Source of the DNA: an uncultured Selenomonadales bacterium
GTDB lineage: Bacteria > Bacillota > Negativicutes > Selenomonadales > Selenomonadaceae
Assembly: GCA_937901445.1 (NCBI GenBank)
Contig: CALDHY010000003.1
Span: 1 to 12,234 of the forward strand
Length of the DNA: 12,234 bases
Direction: 5' to 3'
The notes beneath the pieces are model-generated. The model was not told the origin of the DNA, did no database searches, and saw nothing but the letters and a program-made list of their open reading frames with translations. Position 1 is the first letter of the stretch. Every line of letters begins with the position of its first letter. The position numbers and the translations under genes are program-made. Positions 1 to 6,378 of this stretch are shown here, in pieces.

Positions 1-534
1 AAGCGGCGCGGGCGGTATCCATTCAGATTTTGGCGCGGGTATTTCTACTTCAGCCGGAATATTTTCAAGCGCGGGTAAATCTTCAGGATTAGGCAAGCCT
101 TCAATAGGCGCAATTTCTTCAAGTTCAGGAATTTCATCTGAAGGCGGCACCCATGCAGATTGATTTTCAGGCGGCGGCTCTTCAACAATTTTATCTTCCC
201 TTGCCGGTTTATCCAAGCCCGCTTGAATACGCAATTCTTCTTCTTGTTGCGCCAAATTTTGAATAGTTTCACTAAGATTGGCGGCTTTTTTTGAAACGGC
301 TAAAAGTTGTTCCTGTTGCATTTCGCCGGCGCGTTGTACTTCATTGATAATTTCAAGATTTTGTCTGTAGTGTAAAATTCCGTAAACCGAATAACTGCAA
401 GTTCCAATAAAAATAAATGCACAAAACATTATTAAGAAAATCCCAAAATTAAAAGTGAACGCCGAAAGCCGAATTTCTCGCCGCTTGTCTTTGCCCTCAA
501 TCGTTATTAAATAATCTTTTTTTTCATCTTCCAA
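1..534 (-). CDS. Single-pass membrane protein, N-terminal part (possible M23-type peptidase)
   Basis: The first 178 codons are visible; the gene runs off the left edge. The start is TTG at 532-534. An in-frame TAA lies two codons upstream (538-540), and AGGAGG lies at 546-551 with an 11-base spacer, so no earlier start is possible. Residues 1-23 are charged and cytoplasmic (YLITIEGKDKRREIRLS). Residues about 24-50 form one membrane segment. Residues about 55-105 are rich in Gln, Glu and Ala and look like a coiled coil. From about 108 the chain is rich in Pro and Glu and carries a repeated W-x-P-P motif (SAWVPP at 126-131, SEWIPP at 170-175). It is the last visible gene of the par run, 18 bases after the DUF4446 gene. 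The N-terminal pattern (short basic strand, membrane anchor, coiled coil) resembles envelope M23/LytM-type peptidases, but no catalytic domain lies in the window, so that identity is inference. Confidence 0.7.
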   Translation of the reverse strand, partial: MEDEKKDYLITIEGKDKRREIRLSAFTFNFGIFLIMFCAFIFIGTCSYSVYGILHYRQNLEIINEVQRAGEMQQEQLLAVSKKAANLSETIQNLAQQEEELRIQAGLDKPAREDKIVEEPPPENQSAWVPPSDEIPELEEIAPIEGLPNPEDLPALENIPAEVEIPAPKSEWIPPAPL

Positions 535-552
535 CTTTTAAAATTCCTCCTC

Positions 553-1059
553 TTATTTTGCAACGGAAGCGTCGCGCAGGGCTTGTTCTTCCTCTTTTGT
601 GAGTTTGTACGGGGTTGAATCGCCTTTGACAATAGGTTTAACATAACTGCGCGAAAAATCTCGCCCGTTAAGCGAAGAAATTATAACACCGCTATTTTCG
701 GCGTCAAGGAGTGCAATGCAATAACTTAATTCTGCCGTGTCGTCGTGAAAGGCGTTAAATCGAACAACGGCAACGCGGTTTATAGAGTGCGTCATTAAAT
801 CTTTTATCCGGTTTAATTCGGCAGTCAATTTTTCTTCAGAATCAATCACGGCAGTAATTTTTTCGCCGTGCTTAATCAAAATTTGTTGAACGTTTGAACT
901 GTCATCATCAGTCATCATAATTTGACGATAACGCTTTTTCATTTGAGAAAGTCGCGTTTCCAAGCTTATTACAAATCCAATTAATGCAGCTATTATAATT
1001 CCCAAAAAAATAAAAATATACGCCAAATTCTCAACAAGCGTGGCGTTAAAATCGCTCAT
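553..1059 (-). CDS. DUF4446 family membrane-anchored protein
   Basis: This 168-residue protein has one N-terminal membrane segment (about residues 10-32), a polar, probably coiled-coil linker (about 33-90) and a C-terminal domain of the DUF4446 family. The domain shows the family's signature: VRFNAFHDDTAELSYCIALLD at about 99-119 (the family has R-x-N-A-F followed by G/E-L-S-x-x-x-A-L-L-D), then VIISSLNGRDFSRSYVKPI and a KLTKEEEQAL end. The start is ATG at 1057-1059 with GGAGG eight bases upstream; another ATG four bases earlier is out of frame. It begins 14 bases after the parB stop and so is probably translated from the same transcript. Proteins of this family commonly sit beside parB in Firmicutes. 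The function is unknown; neighbours suggest a role linked to the envelope or to chromosome segregation. Confidence 0.9.
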   Translation of the reverse strand: MSDFNATLVENLAYIFIFLGIIIAALIGFVISLETRLSQMKKRYRQIMMTDDDSSNVQQILIKHGEKITAVIDSEEKLTAELNRIKDLMTHSINRVAVVRFNAFHDDTAELSYCIALLDAENSGVIISSLNGRDFSRSYVKPIVKGDSTPYKLTKEEEQALRDASVAK

Positions 1060-1073
1060 ACATTTTACCTCCG

Positions 1074-2168
1074 CTACTTTATAGTTCCTTCGGTTGAAAA
1101 TTTTCTAAGCGCGGAAATTTTTTCAGCCTTTGTAGTATCTTCAAAATCTGTTGCGTCATTTGTCGAAGTTGTCAACGCCGTTTCAATGTTTGTAAGCACG
1201 CGCAAAAGTTCAGTTTCATTCGGCAGATTAATTTGTATTTGATGAGTGTTGCCGTCTTCGATAATTTTTATTGGCGCGTTCAAGAATTTGTTTAATTTTT
1301 TTTCGGCTTGACGAAAACGCATTTCATAGGGCGAAATTCGGCGGTCTTGCGTGATTAATGACGTGTCGATATTTTGTTCGGAAATTTGTTCGGAAATTCT
1401 GTTTGAAACTGCGCGGCTTGAAGGCATTATTGCATACGCCATAGCAACGGGTAAATCTGATTTTTTTTCTTCAGGAATTAAGCCGGAATTGCGCAATTCT
1501 TTTATAAACGCCTCAACTTTTCTAACTGATAAATCCTCATGAATAATCATTTCGGCGGCGTTAGTTTGCAATTCGTCATTTTCAATCGCAAGGAGCGGGC
1601 GGGCTTGCCCCATTGAAAGTTTGCCTTCAGAAATCCAATCTCGAACTTGCGGCGAAAGTTTTAACAGCCTTAATAAATTTGCAATATGTGAACGACTGCG
1701 CCCGATTTTAGCCGCCAAAGTTTCTTGCGTGTAGGAAAAATCTTTAATCAAACTTTCGTAAGTTGCCGCCTCTTCCAACACGCTTAAATCTTGCCGCTGA
1801 ATATTTTCTATAAGTGAAACTTCCCGCATTTGCGCATCAGTATAATCACGGACAACGGCGGGAATTTTTTCAAGCCCTATAAATCTTGACGCGCTTAACC
1901 TGCGCTCACCGGCGATAAGTTCATAGCGTCCGCCGCCTATACTGCGCACAATGATTGGCTGTAAGACGCCGTAAGCGCGAATTGACTCGGCAAGCTCTTT
2001 CATTGATTCATTGTTCAAAGTTTGGCGGATTCTGTAACGATTGGGGCGGATATTTTCGACCGAAATTTCTTGAACGGTTTCTGCCGGTTGAATGTTTGCA
2101 AAGTCTACCGCTTGAGAGCCGAGAAGTGCACTTAAGCCGCGCCCCAAATTTCCGCGTTTACCTGCCAC
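1074..2168 (-). CDS. parB: Chromosome partitioning protein ParB (Spo0J-like CTPase clamp)
   Basis: ParB binds parS sites near the origin, loads as a CTP-dependent clamp and spreads along DNA, working with ParA. The 364 residues show the standard order: the ParA-stimulating N-terminal peptide (RGNLGRGLSALL, about 5-16), the N-terminal CTP-binding domain with GVLQPIIVR (67-75), GERR (87-90) and ENIQRQ (121-126), a helix-turn-helix DNA-binding domain (about 130-175, with TQETLAAKIGRSRSHIANLL), a linker, and a C-terminal dimerisation region (about 285-335, RQAEKKLNKFLNAPIKI). In the usual GERRxRA box the arginine two places after GERR is serine here (GERRLSA). The start is GTG at 2166-2168, with AGGAGG nine bases upstream. 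This start lies inside the last codons of parA (11-base overlap), which suggests translational coupling. I found no full parS palindrome in the window. Confidence 0.96.
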   Translation of the reverse strand: MAGKRGNLGRGLSALLGSQAVDFANIQPAETVQEISVENIRPNRYRIRQTLNNESMKELAESIRAYGVLQPIIVRSIGGGRYELIAGERRLSASRFIGLEKIPAVVRDYTDAQMREVSLIENIQRQDLSVLEEAATYESLIKDFSYTQETLAAKIGRSRSHIANLLRLLKLSPQVRDWISEGKLSMGQARPLLAIENDELQTNAAEMIIHEDLSVRKVEAFIKELRNSGLIPEEKKSDLPVAMAYAIMPSSRAVSNRISEQISEQNIDTSLITQDRRISPYEMRFRQAEKKLNKFLNAPIKIIEDGNTHQIQINLPNETELLRVLTNIETALTTSTNDATDFEDTTKAEKISALRKFSTEGTIK

Positions 2169-2919
2169 GATTGATAACCTCCTTAGCTAACTTCAAATAA
2201 ACTTTTGCAACTTTAGCATATTTATCATAAAAAATAATTGGCACGCCGTAACTTGCCGCCTCTGAAACTTTGACGGCGCGTGGAATTATTGTTTCATAAA
2301 CCAAATTTCCGAGACTTTCGCGTACTTCCTCAATAACTTGTTTGTTATGTTTAGACCTGCCGTCGAACATTGTCATAACAATTCCTTCGATAAAAAGCAG
2401 CGGGTTCAATTCATTTTTGATAATTTCAATGGTTTTTAAAAGTTGTGCAAGCCCTTCAAGCGCGTAAAATTCACATTGAATAGGAATAATCACGGCGTCA
2501 ACGGCGGTTAGCGCGTTAATCGTCAAAATTCCGAGTGCGGGCGGGCAGTCAATTATAATGTAGTCGTATTCATTGCGCAGAGAATCCAGCGCGGCGCGCA
2601 TCCTTGTTTCACGAAATTTTAAATTTGCAAGTTCGACTTCGACGGCGGCAAGATTTATGCTGGCGGGTAAAACTGTCACGCCGTAGGGCGTCATTTGCAA
2701 GGTATAGCGCGGGTTTAAACCTTCAACCAAAACATTATAAACGCTGCGGGTTATCGTGGAGCGATTAAGCCCCAAGCCGCTTGTGGCGTTGCCTTGAGCG
2801 TCACAATCTACAAGCAAAACGCGCTGACCCAAACTTGCAAGCGATGCACTTAAATTTATTGAAGTTGTTGTTTTGCCGACGCCGCCTTTTTGGTTAGCTA
2901 TTGCTATAACTTTTGCCAC
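2158..2919 (-). CDS. parA: Chromosome partitioning ATPase ParA (Soj-like)
   Basis: ParA is a Walker-type ATPase that binds DNA non-specifically as an ATP dimer and drives movement of ParB-parS complexes. From the chosen start it has 253 residues, the usual length for chromosomal Soj/ParA. The deviant Walker A motif KGGVGKTT is at 11-18 with the signature lysine, DCDAQGN is at 38-44, and the Walker B region YIIIDCPPALG is at 120-130. An open frame continues upstream to 3051, but those residues are basic and unrelated to the family. The GTG at 2917-2919 has AAAGGGGG seven bases upstream and puts AKVIAIANQKGG at the N-terminus as expected. The gene follows rex after 173 bases that hold a tandem repeat and a small hairpin, and overlaps parB by 11 bases. 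I see no strong promoter in front of it. Confidence 0.96.
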   Translation of the reverse strand: MAKVIAIANQKGGVGKTTTSINLSASLASLGQRVLLVDCDAQGNATSGLGLNRSTITRSVYNVLVEGLNPRYTLQMTPYGVTVLPASINLAAVEVELANLKFRETRMRAALDSLRNEYDYIIIDCPPALGILTINALTAVDAVIIPIQCEFYALEGLAQLLKTIEIIKNELNPLLFIEGIVMTMFDGRSKHNKQVIEEVRESLGNLVYETIIPRAVKVSEAASYGVPIIFYDKYAKVAKVYLKLAKEVINRGR

Positions 2920-2926
2920 AACTGCG

Positions 2927-2934
2927 CCCCCTTT
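2927..2934 (-). promoter_or_regulatory. Ribosome binding site that fixes the parA start
   Basis: The minus-strand sequence AAAGGGGG ends seven bases before GTG 2917-2919. It selects the 253-residue ParA over the upstream GTG at 3049-3051, which would add 44 residues not expected for the family. Confidence 0.75.
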
Positions 2935-3035
2935 GCAATTTTTAACATTTTTAATTTCGCCGCAAAAATTTTCTATCCTGCAATTTCGGCTTGATTTTTG
3001 GCGTTGCATTTTTCTTTTAAATTTAAATTTTTTAT

Positions 3036-3053
3036 GTGTGCTTGCATGCACAC
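3036..3053 (-). other. Small GC-rich hairpin in the rex-parA gap
   Basis: The arms GTGTGC (3036-3041) and GCACAC (3048-3053) are exact complements around a six-base loop. On the minus strand the hairpin is followed by ATAAAAAATTT, not a U-run, so it does not look like an intrinsic terminator for rex. It could be an mRNA processing or stability element, a protein-binding inverted repeat, or chance. Confidence 0.4.
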
Positions 3054-3060
3054 GGTCGCT

Positions 3061-3095
3061 AAAACTAATCCCTAATCCCCAGCCCTTAGCCCCTA
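3061..3095 (-). repeat. Degenerate 7-base tandem repeat starting at the rex stop codon; possible G-quadruplex
   Basis: Read on the coding (minus) strand from the rex stop, five consecutive 7-base units each begin with T: 3089-3095, 3082-3088, 3075-3081, 3068-3074 and a decayed unit at 3061-3067. Units such as TAGGGGC and TAGGGAT give the consensus TAGGGNT. The first three bases of the first unit are the rex TAG stop itself. Four runs of three or four G (3090-3093, 3083-3085, 3077-3080, 3070-3072), separated by 2-4 bases, meet the usual G3+N1-7 rule for an intramolecular G-quadruplex. It would form in the mRNA between rex and parA or on the non-template DNA strand. Folding in vivo is not shown by sequence alone. 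Confidence 0.75.
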
Positions 3096-3725
3096 AATTT
3101 GATTTAAATGGAAACTAAGCACGCTTAAGCCCGCCATTAAATTTTCGTCAACAACTTTAATTTCTTTTGGCGCGTTAATCGTTGTCGCCGTAAAATTCCA
3201 AATTCCCTTGACGCCCGCTTCAATCAAAGTATCTGCCACATTTTGCGCCGCGTCATCCGGTACGGCGATAACTCCAATATCAATTAATTTTCTGCGCGAA
3301 ATTGAAACAAATTTTTTAAAATCGTAAATTCTGACGCCGTTAATTTCTTCGCCGAATTTTTTTTCGTCAATGTCAAAAAGTGCGGCAACTATAAAGCCCC
3401 AATCAGTAATTTTTTCGTACTTTGCAAGAGCCGCGCCAAAATTCCCGACGCCGATAATTGCAAGCCGCCAATAATTATTCAAGCCCAAAATTTGTCCGAG
3501 TTTAAATTTTAATTTGAGAACCTCATAGCCAACGCCTTTAAGTCCAAAATTTCCAACTGACGATAAATCTTTTCGGATTGTTTCAGATTTCATATTCAAC
3601 ATTTTGGCAAGTTCAATCGTCGAAACCAAAACAACTTCATTATCGTCAAGAATTTGCAACGCCTTATAATACAGCGGCAACCTTTCAAGCGTCGCAGGCG
3701 GTATGTTTAATTTTTCTTTTTTCAT
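3093..3725 (-). CDS. rex: Redox-sensing transcriptional repressor Rex
   Basis: Rex binds operator palindromes when NADH is low and is released by NADH; in Firmicutes it controls fermentation and respiration genes. The 210-residue length is normal. The N-terminal winged helix (about 8-66) shows IPPATLERLPLYY at 8-20, the recognition region SETIRKDLS at 47-55, and GNFGLKGVGYEV at 58-69. The Rossmann domain has the NAD(H) loop IGVGNFGAAL (91-100), an acidic FDID (117-120) at the end of the second strand, and a typical C-terminal helix that swaps between subunits. The start is ATG at 3723-3725. Its ribosome site, TAGGGGA at 3731-3737, contains the stop codon of the preceding ligase-like gene, and only nine bases separate the genes, so they are probably co-transcribed. 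No convincing Rex operator was found in the window, including the 6250-6378 promoter region. Confidence 0.96.
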   Translation of the reverse strand: MKKEKLNIPPATLERLPLYYKALQILDDNEVVLVSTIELAKMLNMKSETIRKDLSSVGNFGLKGVGYEVLKLKFKLGQILGLNNYWRLAIIGVGNFGAALAKYEKITDWGFIVAALFDIDEKKFGEEINGVRIYDFKKFVSISRRKLIDIGVIAVPDDAAQNVADTLIEAGVKGIWNFTATTINAPKEIKVVDENLMAGLSVLSFHLNQI

Positions 3726-3734
3726 AAAAATCCC

Positions 3735-5336
3735 CTAATCTTCATTTTCAAATAAATTTATAGCCGCGCCCAACGCGCCGAGCATCCACATTAAAATTGA
3801 ACTCGGTACGTTGAAAAGTAAATCATCACTCATACCGTTTAACGCCATTGACAAAAACGCCAGCCCTATTCCCAATTTCATACCGGCGGCAAATTGTCTA
3901 TCTGCGATTTTTTGTTGTCTATCCGGCTCGAATACCGAAATATTTTCTGCGAATTTTTGAATATCAATGTTATCATCGTCAGACTTTTTTTCGTCCTTAG
4001 GTTTTTTCTTTGAACTGAATTTTAATTCGTCATGGTGGACTAATTCAGGTTCAGGCTTTTTTTTGACAGTTTTTTTAGTTTCAGTTTTAGTTTCATTTGA
4101 CGGCGAAACTTTATCTAAAATTTTGTGCGTCAAGTCAGCCATTCGTAACATAAACATTGACTTTGCCTGCGCGAATTCCTGCAAAAATTTACTTTCCATA
4201 AAAACTTTTACAAATTGCGCTTGAAACAAGTTATAAAAGTAACTTCCGGATTCTTGAACTTTTTCATAACTTGAACGCCACGCCGCAAACATTGTACCGA
4301 AAAAATACCAAAAATAGGACAGCGCGCCCGCAATTCCAACTTCAGCCGCCGTTTGCAAATATAAATTGTGCGCGTTGTCAATTAAAATTTTCGAGTCGGC
4401 AAGATAATAATTGTAGTGCGGATATAAAAATTTGTACGCGCCCCAACCAACGCCTATGAACGGGTGGTCGGATATCATTGAAATTGTACTTACCCAAATT
4501 CCAACTTTCAAGCCCTCTGCAGTATCATTTGTCGTCGTGAAAATTTCTATAACTTTTTCAACCAAATTTTCGTCCGTGTAAAATAAAACTCCCATAACCA
4601 GTGCAAGAAATGTTAAAATTCGCCAATCGTACATAAAAGCATAAATCACCAAAATAATTGCAAGCGATAAAAACGCGCCGCGCGAATACGTCATTGCAAG
4701 GCAAACTATCAACGCTACAATTACTGCCAGCAAAATAAATTTCTGTTTGCGCGTGCCGAATTTCGCCAAAAGTCCCAGCGCAATACAAATCATAACATCC
4801 AAGTAGCCCGCCAAAACATTTGGATTTTCAAGCGTTGAAAAAATTCTTTTGCGCATTTCAGGGAACGCCTCGCCGTCAATCCATTTCATTTCAGAAATTT
4901 CAACGCCGAAAATATATTGAAAATAGCCGTAAAGCACAACAAAAATTAACGCCGCGCCTAATCCCTTTGCCAAAAATCTTACTTGTTCCGGCGTGCGAAT
5001 ATTTTGCCCGACCAACAAATATGTTAAAGCGTACAAGCCGACAATTTCGCAATAATTGTAAATCAGCTCAAAATCTCGCGCAGGCGACATAAAAACGGAA
5101 ACCGCGCCCAGCACTATAAAAATTGTTACGGGTACGTCAAAGGGCAAACTGCGCATTTTAAATTTTGTATCAATTTGCAAGCGCAAAAACCACGCTACAA
5201 TCCCGACAAGTACAGCCACCGCCGCCAATTCCGGAAAAATCGCCAAGCAAAATGCTTCAGCCGCAATGGCGCGGATTGTCCACGTTTCAAGGTTTTTTAT
5301 TCGTTGGCGTCTTGCAAAAACGCTGATTCTGTTCAA
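3735..5336 (-). CDS. O-antigen ligase / Wzy polymerase family membrane protein
   Basis: This is an integral membrane protein of the Wzy_C/WaaL family, which joins or polymerises lipid-linked surface polysaccharides on the periplasmic side. From the chosen start it has 533 residues. Hydrophobic segments cover about 20-55, 66-83, 92-110, 122-143, 175-192, 200-217, 221-250, 325-352 and 486-528. Family features are the TYSRGAFLSL segment (216-225, with R219) and the large periplasmic loop ending in GVGWGAYKFLYPHY and NAHNLYLQTAAEVGIAG (321-337). A charged block at about 352-485, with a Lys/Asp/Glu-rich stretch at 414-456, separates the last two hydrophobic regions and is unusual. The start is TTG at 5334-5336, one base after the stop of the VirK gene, with AAGAGGGG (5343-5350) six bases upstream. 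Longer in-frame starts would overlap the VirK gene by over 140 bases and lack this site. The exact substrate is unknown. Confidence 0.85.
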   Translation of the reverse strand: MNRISVFARRQRIKNLETWTIRAIAAEAFCLAIFPELAAVAVLVGIVAWFLRLQIDTKFKMRSLPFDVPVTIFIVLGAVSVFMSPARDFELIYNYCEIVGLYALTYLLVGQNIRTPEQVRFLAKGLGAALIFVVLYGYFQYIFGVEISEMKWIDGEAFPEMRKRIFSTLENPNVLAGYLDVMICIALGLLAKFGTRKQKFILLAVIVALIVCLAMTYSRGAFLSLAIILVIYAFMYDWRILTFLALVMGVLFYTDENLVEKVIEIFTTTNDTAEGLKVGIWVSTISMISDHPFIGVGWGAYKFLYPHYNYYLADSKILIDNAHNLYLQTAAEVGIAGALSYFWYFFGTMFAAWRSSYEKVQESGSYFYNLFQAQFVKVFMESKFLQEFAQAKSMFMLRMADLTHKILDKVSPSNETKTETKKTVKKKPEPELVHHDELKFSSKKKPKDEKKSDDDNIDIQKFAENISVFEPDRQQKIADRQFAAGMKLGIGLAFLSMALNGMSDDLLFNVPSSILMWMLGALGAAINLFENED

Positions 5337-5337
5337 T

Positions 5338-6249
5338 TTAATCCCCTCTTTTGAAGGCTTGAAGATTTTCAAAAATCGCCGCGTCAATTTCATCAAGCAA
5401 CGCAAATCTGCGGCGATAAACCGCGCGTTTTTGACTTGGAATTTCTTCAAAAGTTTTTCGCTTTTCGACAAGCGGCAACTCAAAAAATCTTTTATCGCCG
5501 GTAGGAGTGCCGCCGCATTCTTGCCAAAAATCGCTGAAGGAAGTTTTCAATTTTCTGTCGCGGCGAATATGATTATTGGCGTAGTAGCCGTAATTCGTGA
5601 CAGCGTAAATTTTTTTCAGATTTAAAGCGCGGGCGACGGCTTGTGCGGCGTACAGAATTAAATTTTTCGTGCGGTAGGCGTGACATTTTTTCGTAAGAAT
5701 TTTAATTAAGTCTTTTGAGCTGTCAACATTCGGACCTTGCAACGCGCCAATCCACATTGAAAAATTTTCGGCTGAATCTTTCGCAATCCAAAACATAATC
5801 TGATAAACCGGCGTATTATCCGCCAAAAGCAAAACGATTGACGCCAAGCCTTCCTTTTTTTGCCCGCCGTGCATTGAAATTACAAGGCGCATTTCGCCCA
5901 AATTTTCGTCAAGCGGCATTTTCCACAAAAAAATTTCTTTGTCGCCGTACAAGTTCAACAAAAAATTTTCGTTCATTGACTGCGTTAAAAAACTTAAATG
6001 TTCTTCGACAAGTTTAATTCTTTCGTCGAATTTAGATTTATTGTAGAAAAAGGCGCGTGTAACTTGTTCGTAAAAGTATGGAAAACTTTCAGCAACCTCG
6101 CGCAGAATTTCAGATTGTGAAAAAAAATCTTCGACGCGCTGCATTTTTTGCGGGTGCAAACAACAACGCGCCACGAACACTACAAATCTATGAGCCTCGC
6201 GCGGATTATTTAAATCGTAAATTTTTTTTCCAAGTTCAACAAAATTCAA
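5338..6249 (-). CDS. VirK/YbjX family (DUF535) protein
   Basis: This 303-residue soluble protein belongs to the DUF535/VirK family, known mostly from Gram-negative bacteria and linked there to outer-membrane or lipid A traits; the biochemical activity is not settled. Conserved blocks are visible in order: the central GALQGPN (168-174), LTKKCHAYRTKNLILY (185-200), the IYAVTNYGYY segment (214-223), FSDFWQECGG (238-247), and the C-terminal basic block QKRAVYRRRFALLDEI (273-288). No signal peptide or membrane segment is seen. The start is TTG at 6247-6249 with AAGAGG (6258-6263) eight bases upstream. It is the first gene of the minus-strand run, directly behind a good promoter, and its stop is one base from the start of the O-antigen-ligase-like gene, which fits a shared role in surface glycan or LPS biology. 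Confidence 0.88.
   Translation of the reverse strand: MNFVELGKKIYDLNNPREAHRFVVFVARCCLHPQKMQRVEDFFSQSEILREVAESFPYFYEQVTRAFFYNKSKFDERIKLVEEHLSFLTQSMNENFLLNLYGDKEIFLWKMPLDENLGEMRLVISMHGGQKKEGLASIVLLLADNTPVYQIMFWIAKDSAENFSMWIGALQGPNVDSSKDLIKILTKKCHAYRTKNLILYAAQAVARALNLKKIYAVTNYGYYANNHIRRDRKLKTSFSDFWQECGGTPTGDKRFFELPLVEKRKTFEEIPSQKRAVYRRRFALLDEIDAAIFENLQAFKRGD
5343..5350 (-). promoter_or_regulatory. Ribosome binding site that fixes the ligase-like gene's TTG start
   Basis: AAGAGGGG on the minus strand lies six bases before TTG 5334-5336, within the last codons of the VirK/DUF535 gene. It argues for the 533-residue product and for coupled translation of the two genes. Confidence 0.75.
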
Positions 6250-6280
6250 TTTTAAAACCTCTTAATTATTTTTATAGTTT

Positions 6281-6309
6281 ATTCTAAAATATTTTGCGCC
6301 GCCTGTAAA
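6281..6309 (-). promoter_or_regulatory. Sigma-70-type promoter for the VirK-ligase-rex run
   Basis: On the minus strand, TTTACA (6304-6309) and TAGAAT (6281-6286) are separated by exactly 17 bases. Each matches five of six consensus bases. The predicted transcript would begin about base 6274, giving a leader of about 25 bases before TTG 6249. It is the only clear promoter I see for the seven-gene minus-strand run. Confidence 0.7.
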
Positions 6310-6318
6310 TGAAAATTT

Positions 6319-6347
6319 TTGTATAAATTGTGTTAATCTGTTATAAT
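6319..6347 (+). promoter_or_regulatory. Extended -10 promoter for the ilvB operon
   Basis: A perfect TATAAT at 6342-6347 is preceded by TG at 6339-6340 (extended -10, TGTTATAAT). A weak -35, TTGTAT (6319-6324), lies 17 bases upstream. Transcription would start about 6354, leaving only about 25 bases of leader before ilvB, too short for a T-box or a leader-peptide attenuator. The -35 box lies about 10 bases from that of the opposing promoter. Confidence 0.72.
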
Positions 6348-6365
6348 TGCGTGAAATAAAAAATT

Positions 6366-6371
6366 GGAGGG
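6366..6371 (+). promoter_or_regulatory. Ribosome binding site that fixes the ilvB TTG start
   Basis: GGAGGG lies seven bases before TTG 6379-6381. An in-frame TTG at 6364-6366 overlaps this site and so cannot be the start used with it. Confidence 0.8.
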
Positions 6372-6378
6372 AAAATTT

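Noticed and set aside
45..272. Basic 75-residue open frame on the minus strand
   Set aside because: It lies in another frame of the membrane protein gene that runs through 1-534 and has low-complexity, Lys/Leu-rich content with no family match.
1351..1542. Plus-strand open frame inside parB
   Set aside because: Antisense shadow of a well-conserved gene; no ribosome site or family features.
2605..2613. parS site inside parA
   Set aside because: Only the left half, TGTTTCACG, matches. The right half is A/T-rich and not complementary. No CACGTG core was found in the window.
2920..3051. N-terminal extension of ParA by 44 residues
   Set aside because: The extension is basic and unlike any ParA. 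The GTG at 2917-2919 has its own ribosome site and gives the normal length.
3036..3053. Intrinsic terminator after rex
   Set aside because: A six-pair stem exists but no U-run follows it on the minus strand.
5337..5483. Longer start for the O-antigen-ligase-like protein
   Set aside because: It would overlap the VirK/DUF535 gene by over 140 bases. The TTG at 5334-5336 has a well-spaced ribosome site one base after that gene's stop.
6320..6350. Possible Rex operator in the divergent promoter region
   Set aside because: TTGTGTTAA is present, but the second half does not form the expected TTAACAA or TCACAA arm, so no palindrome exists.
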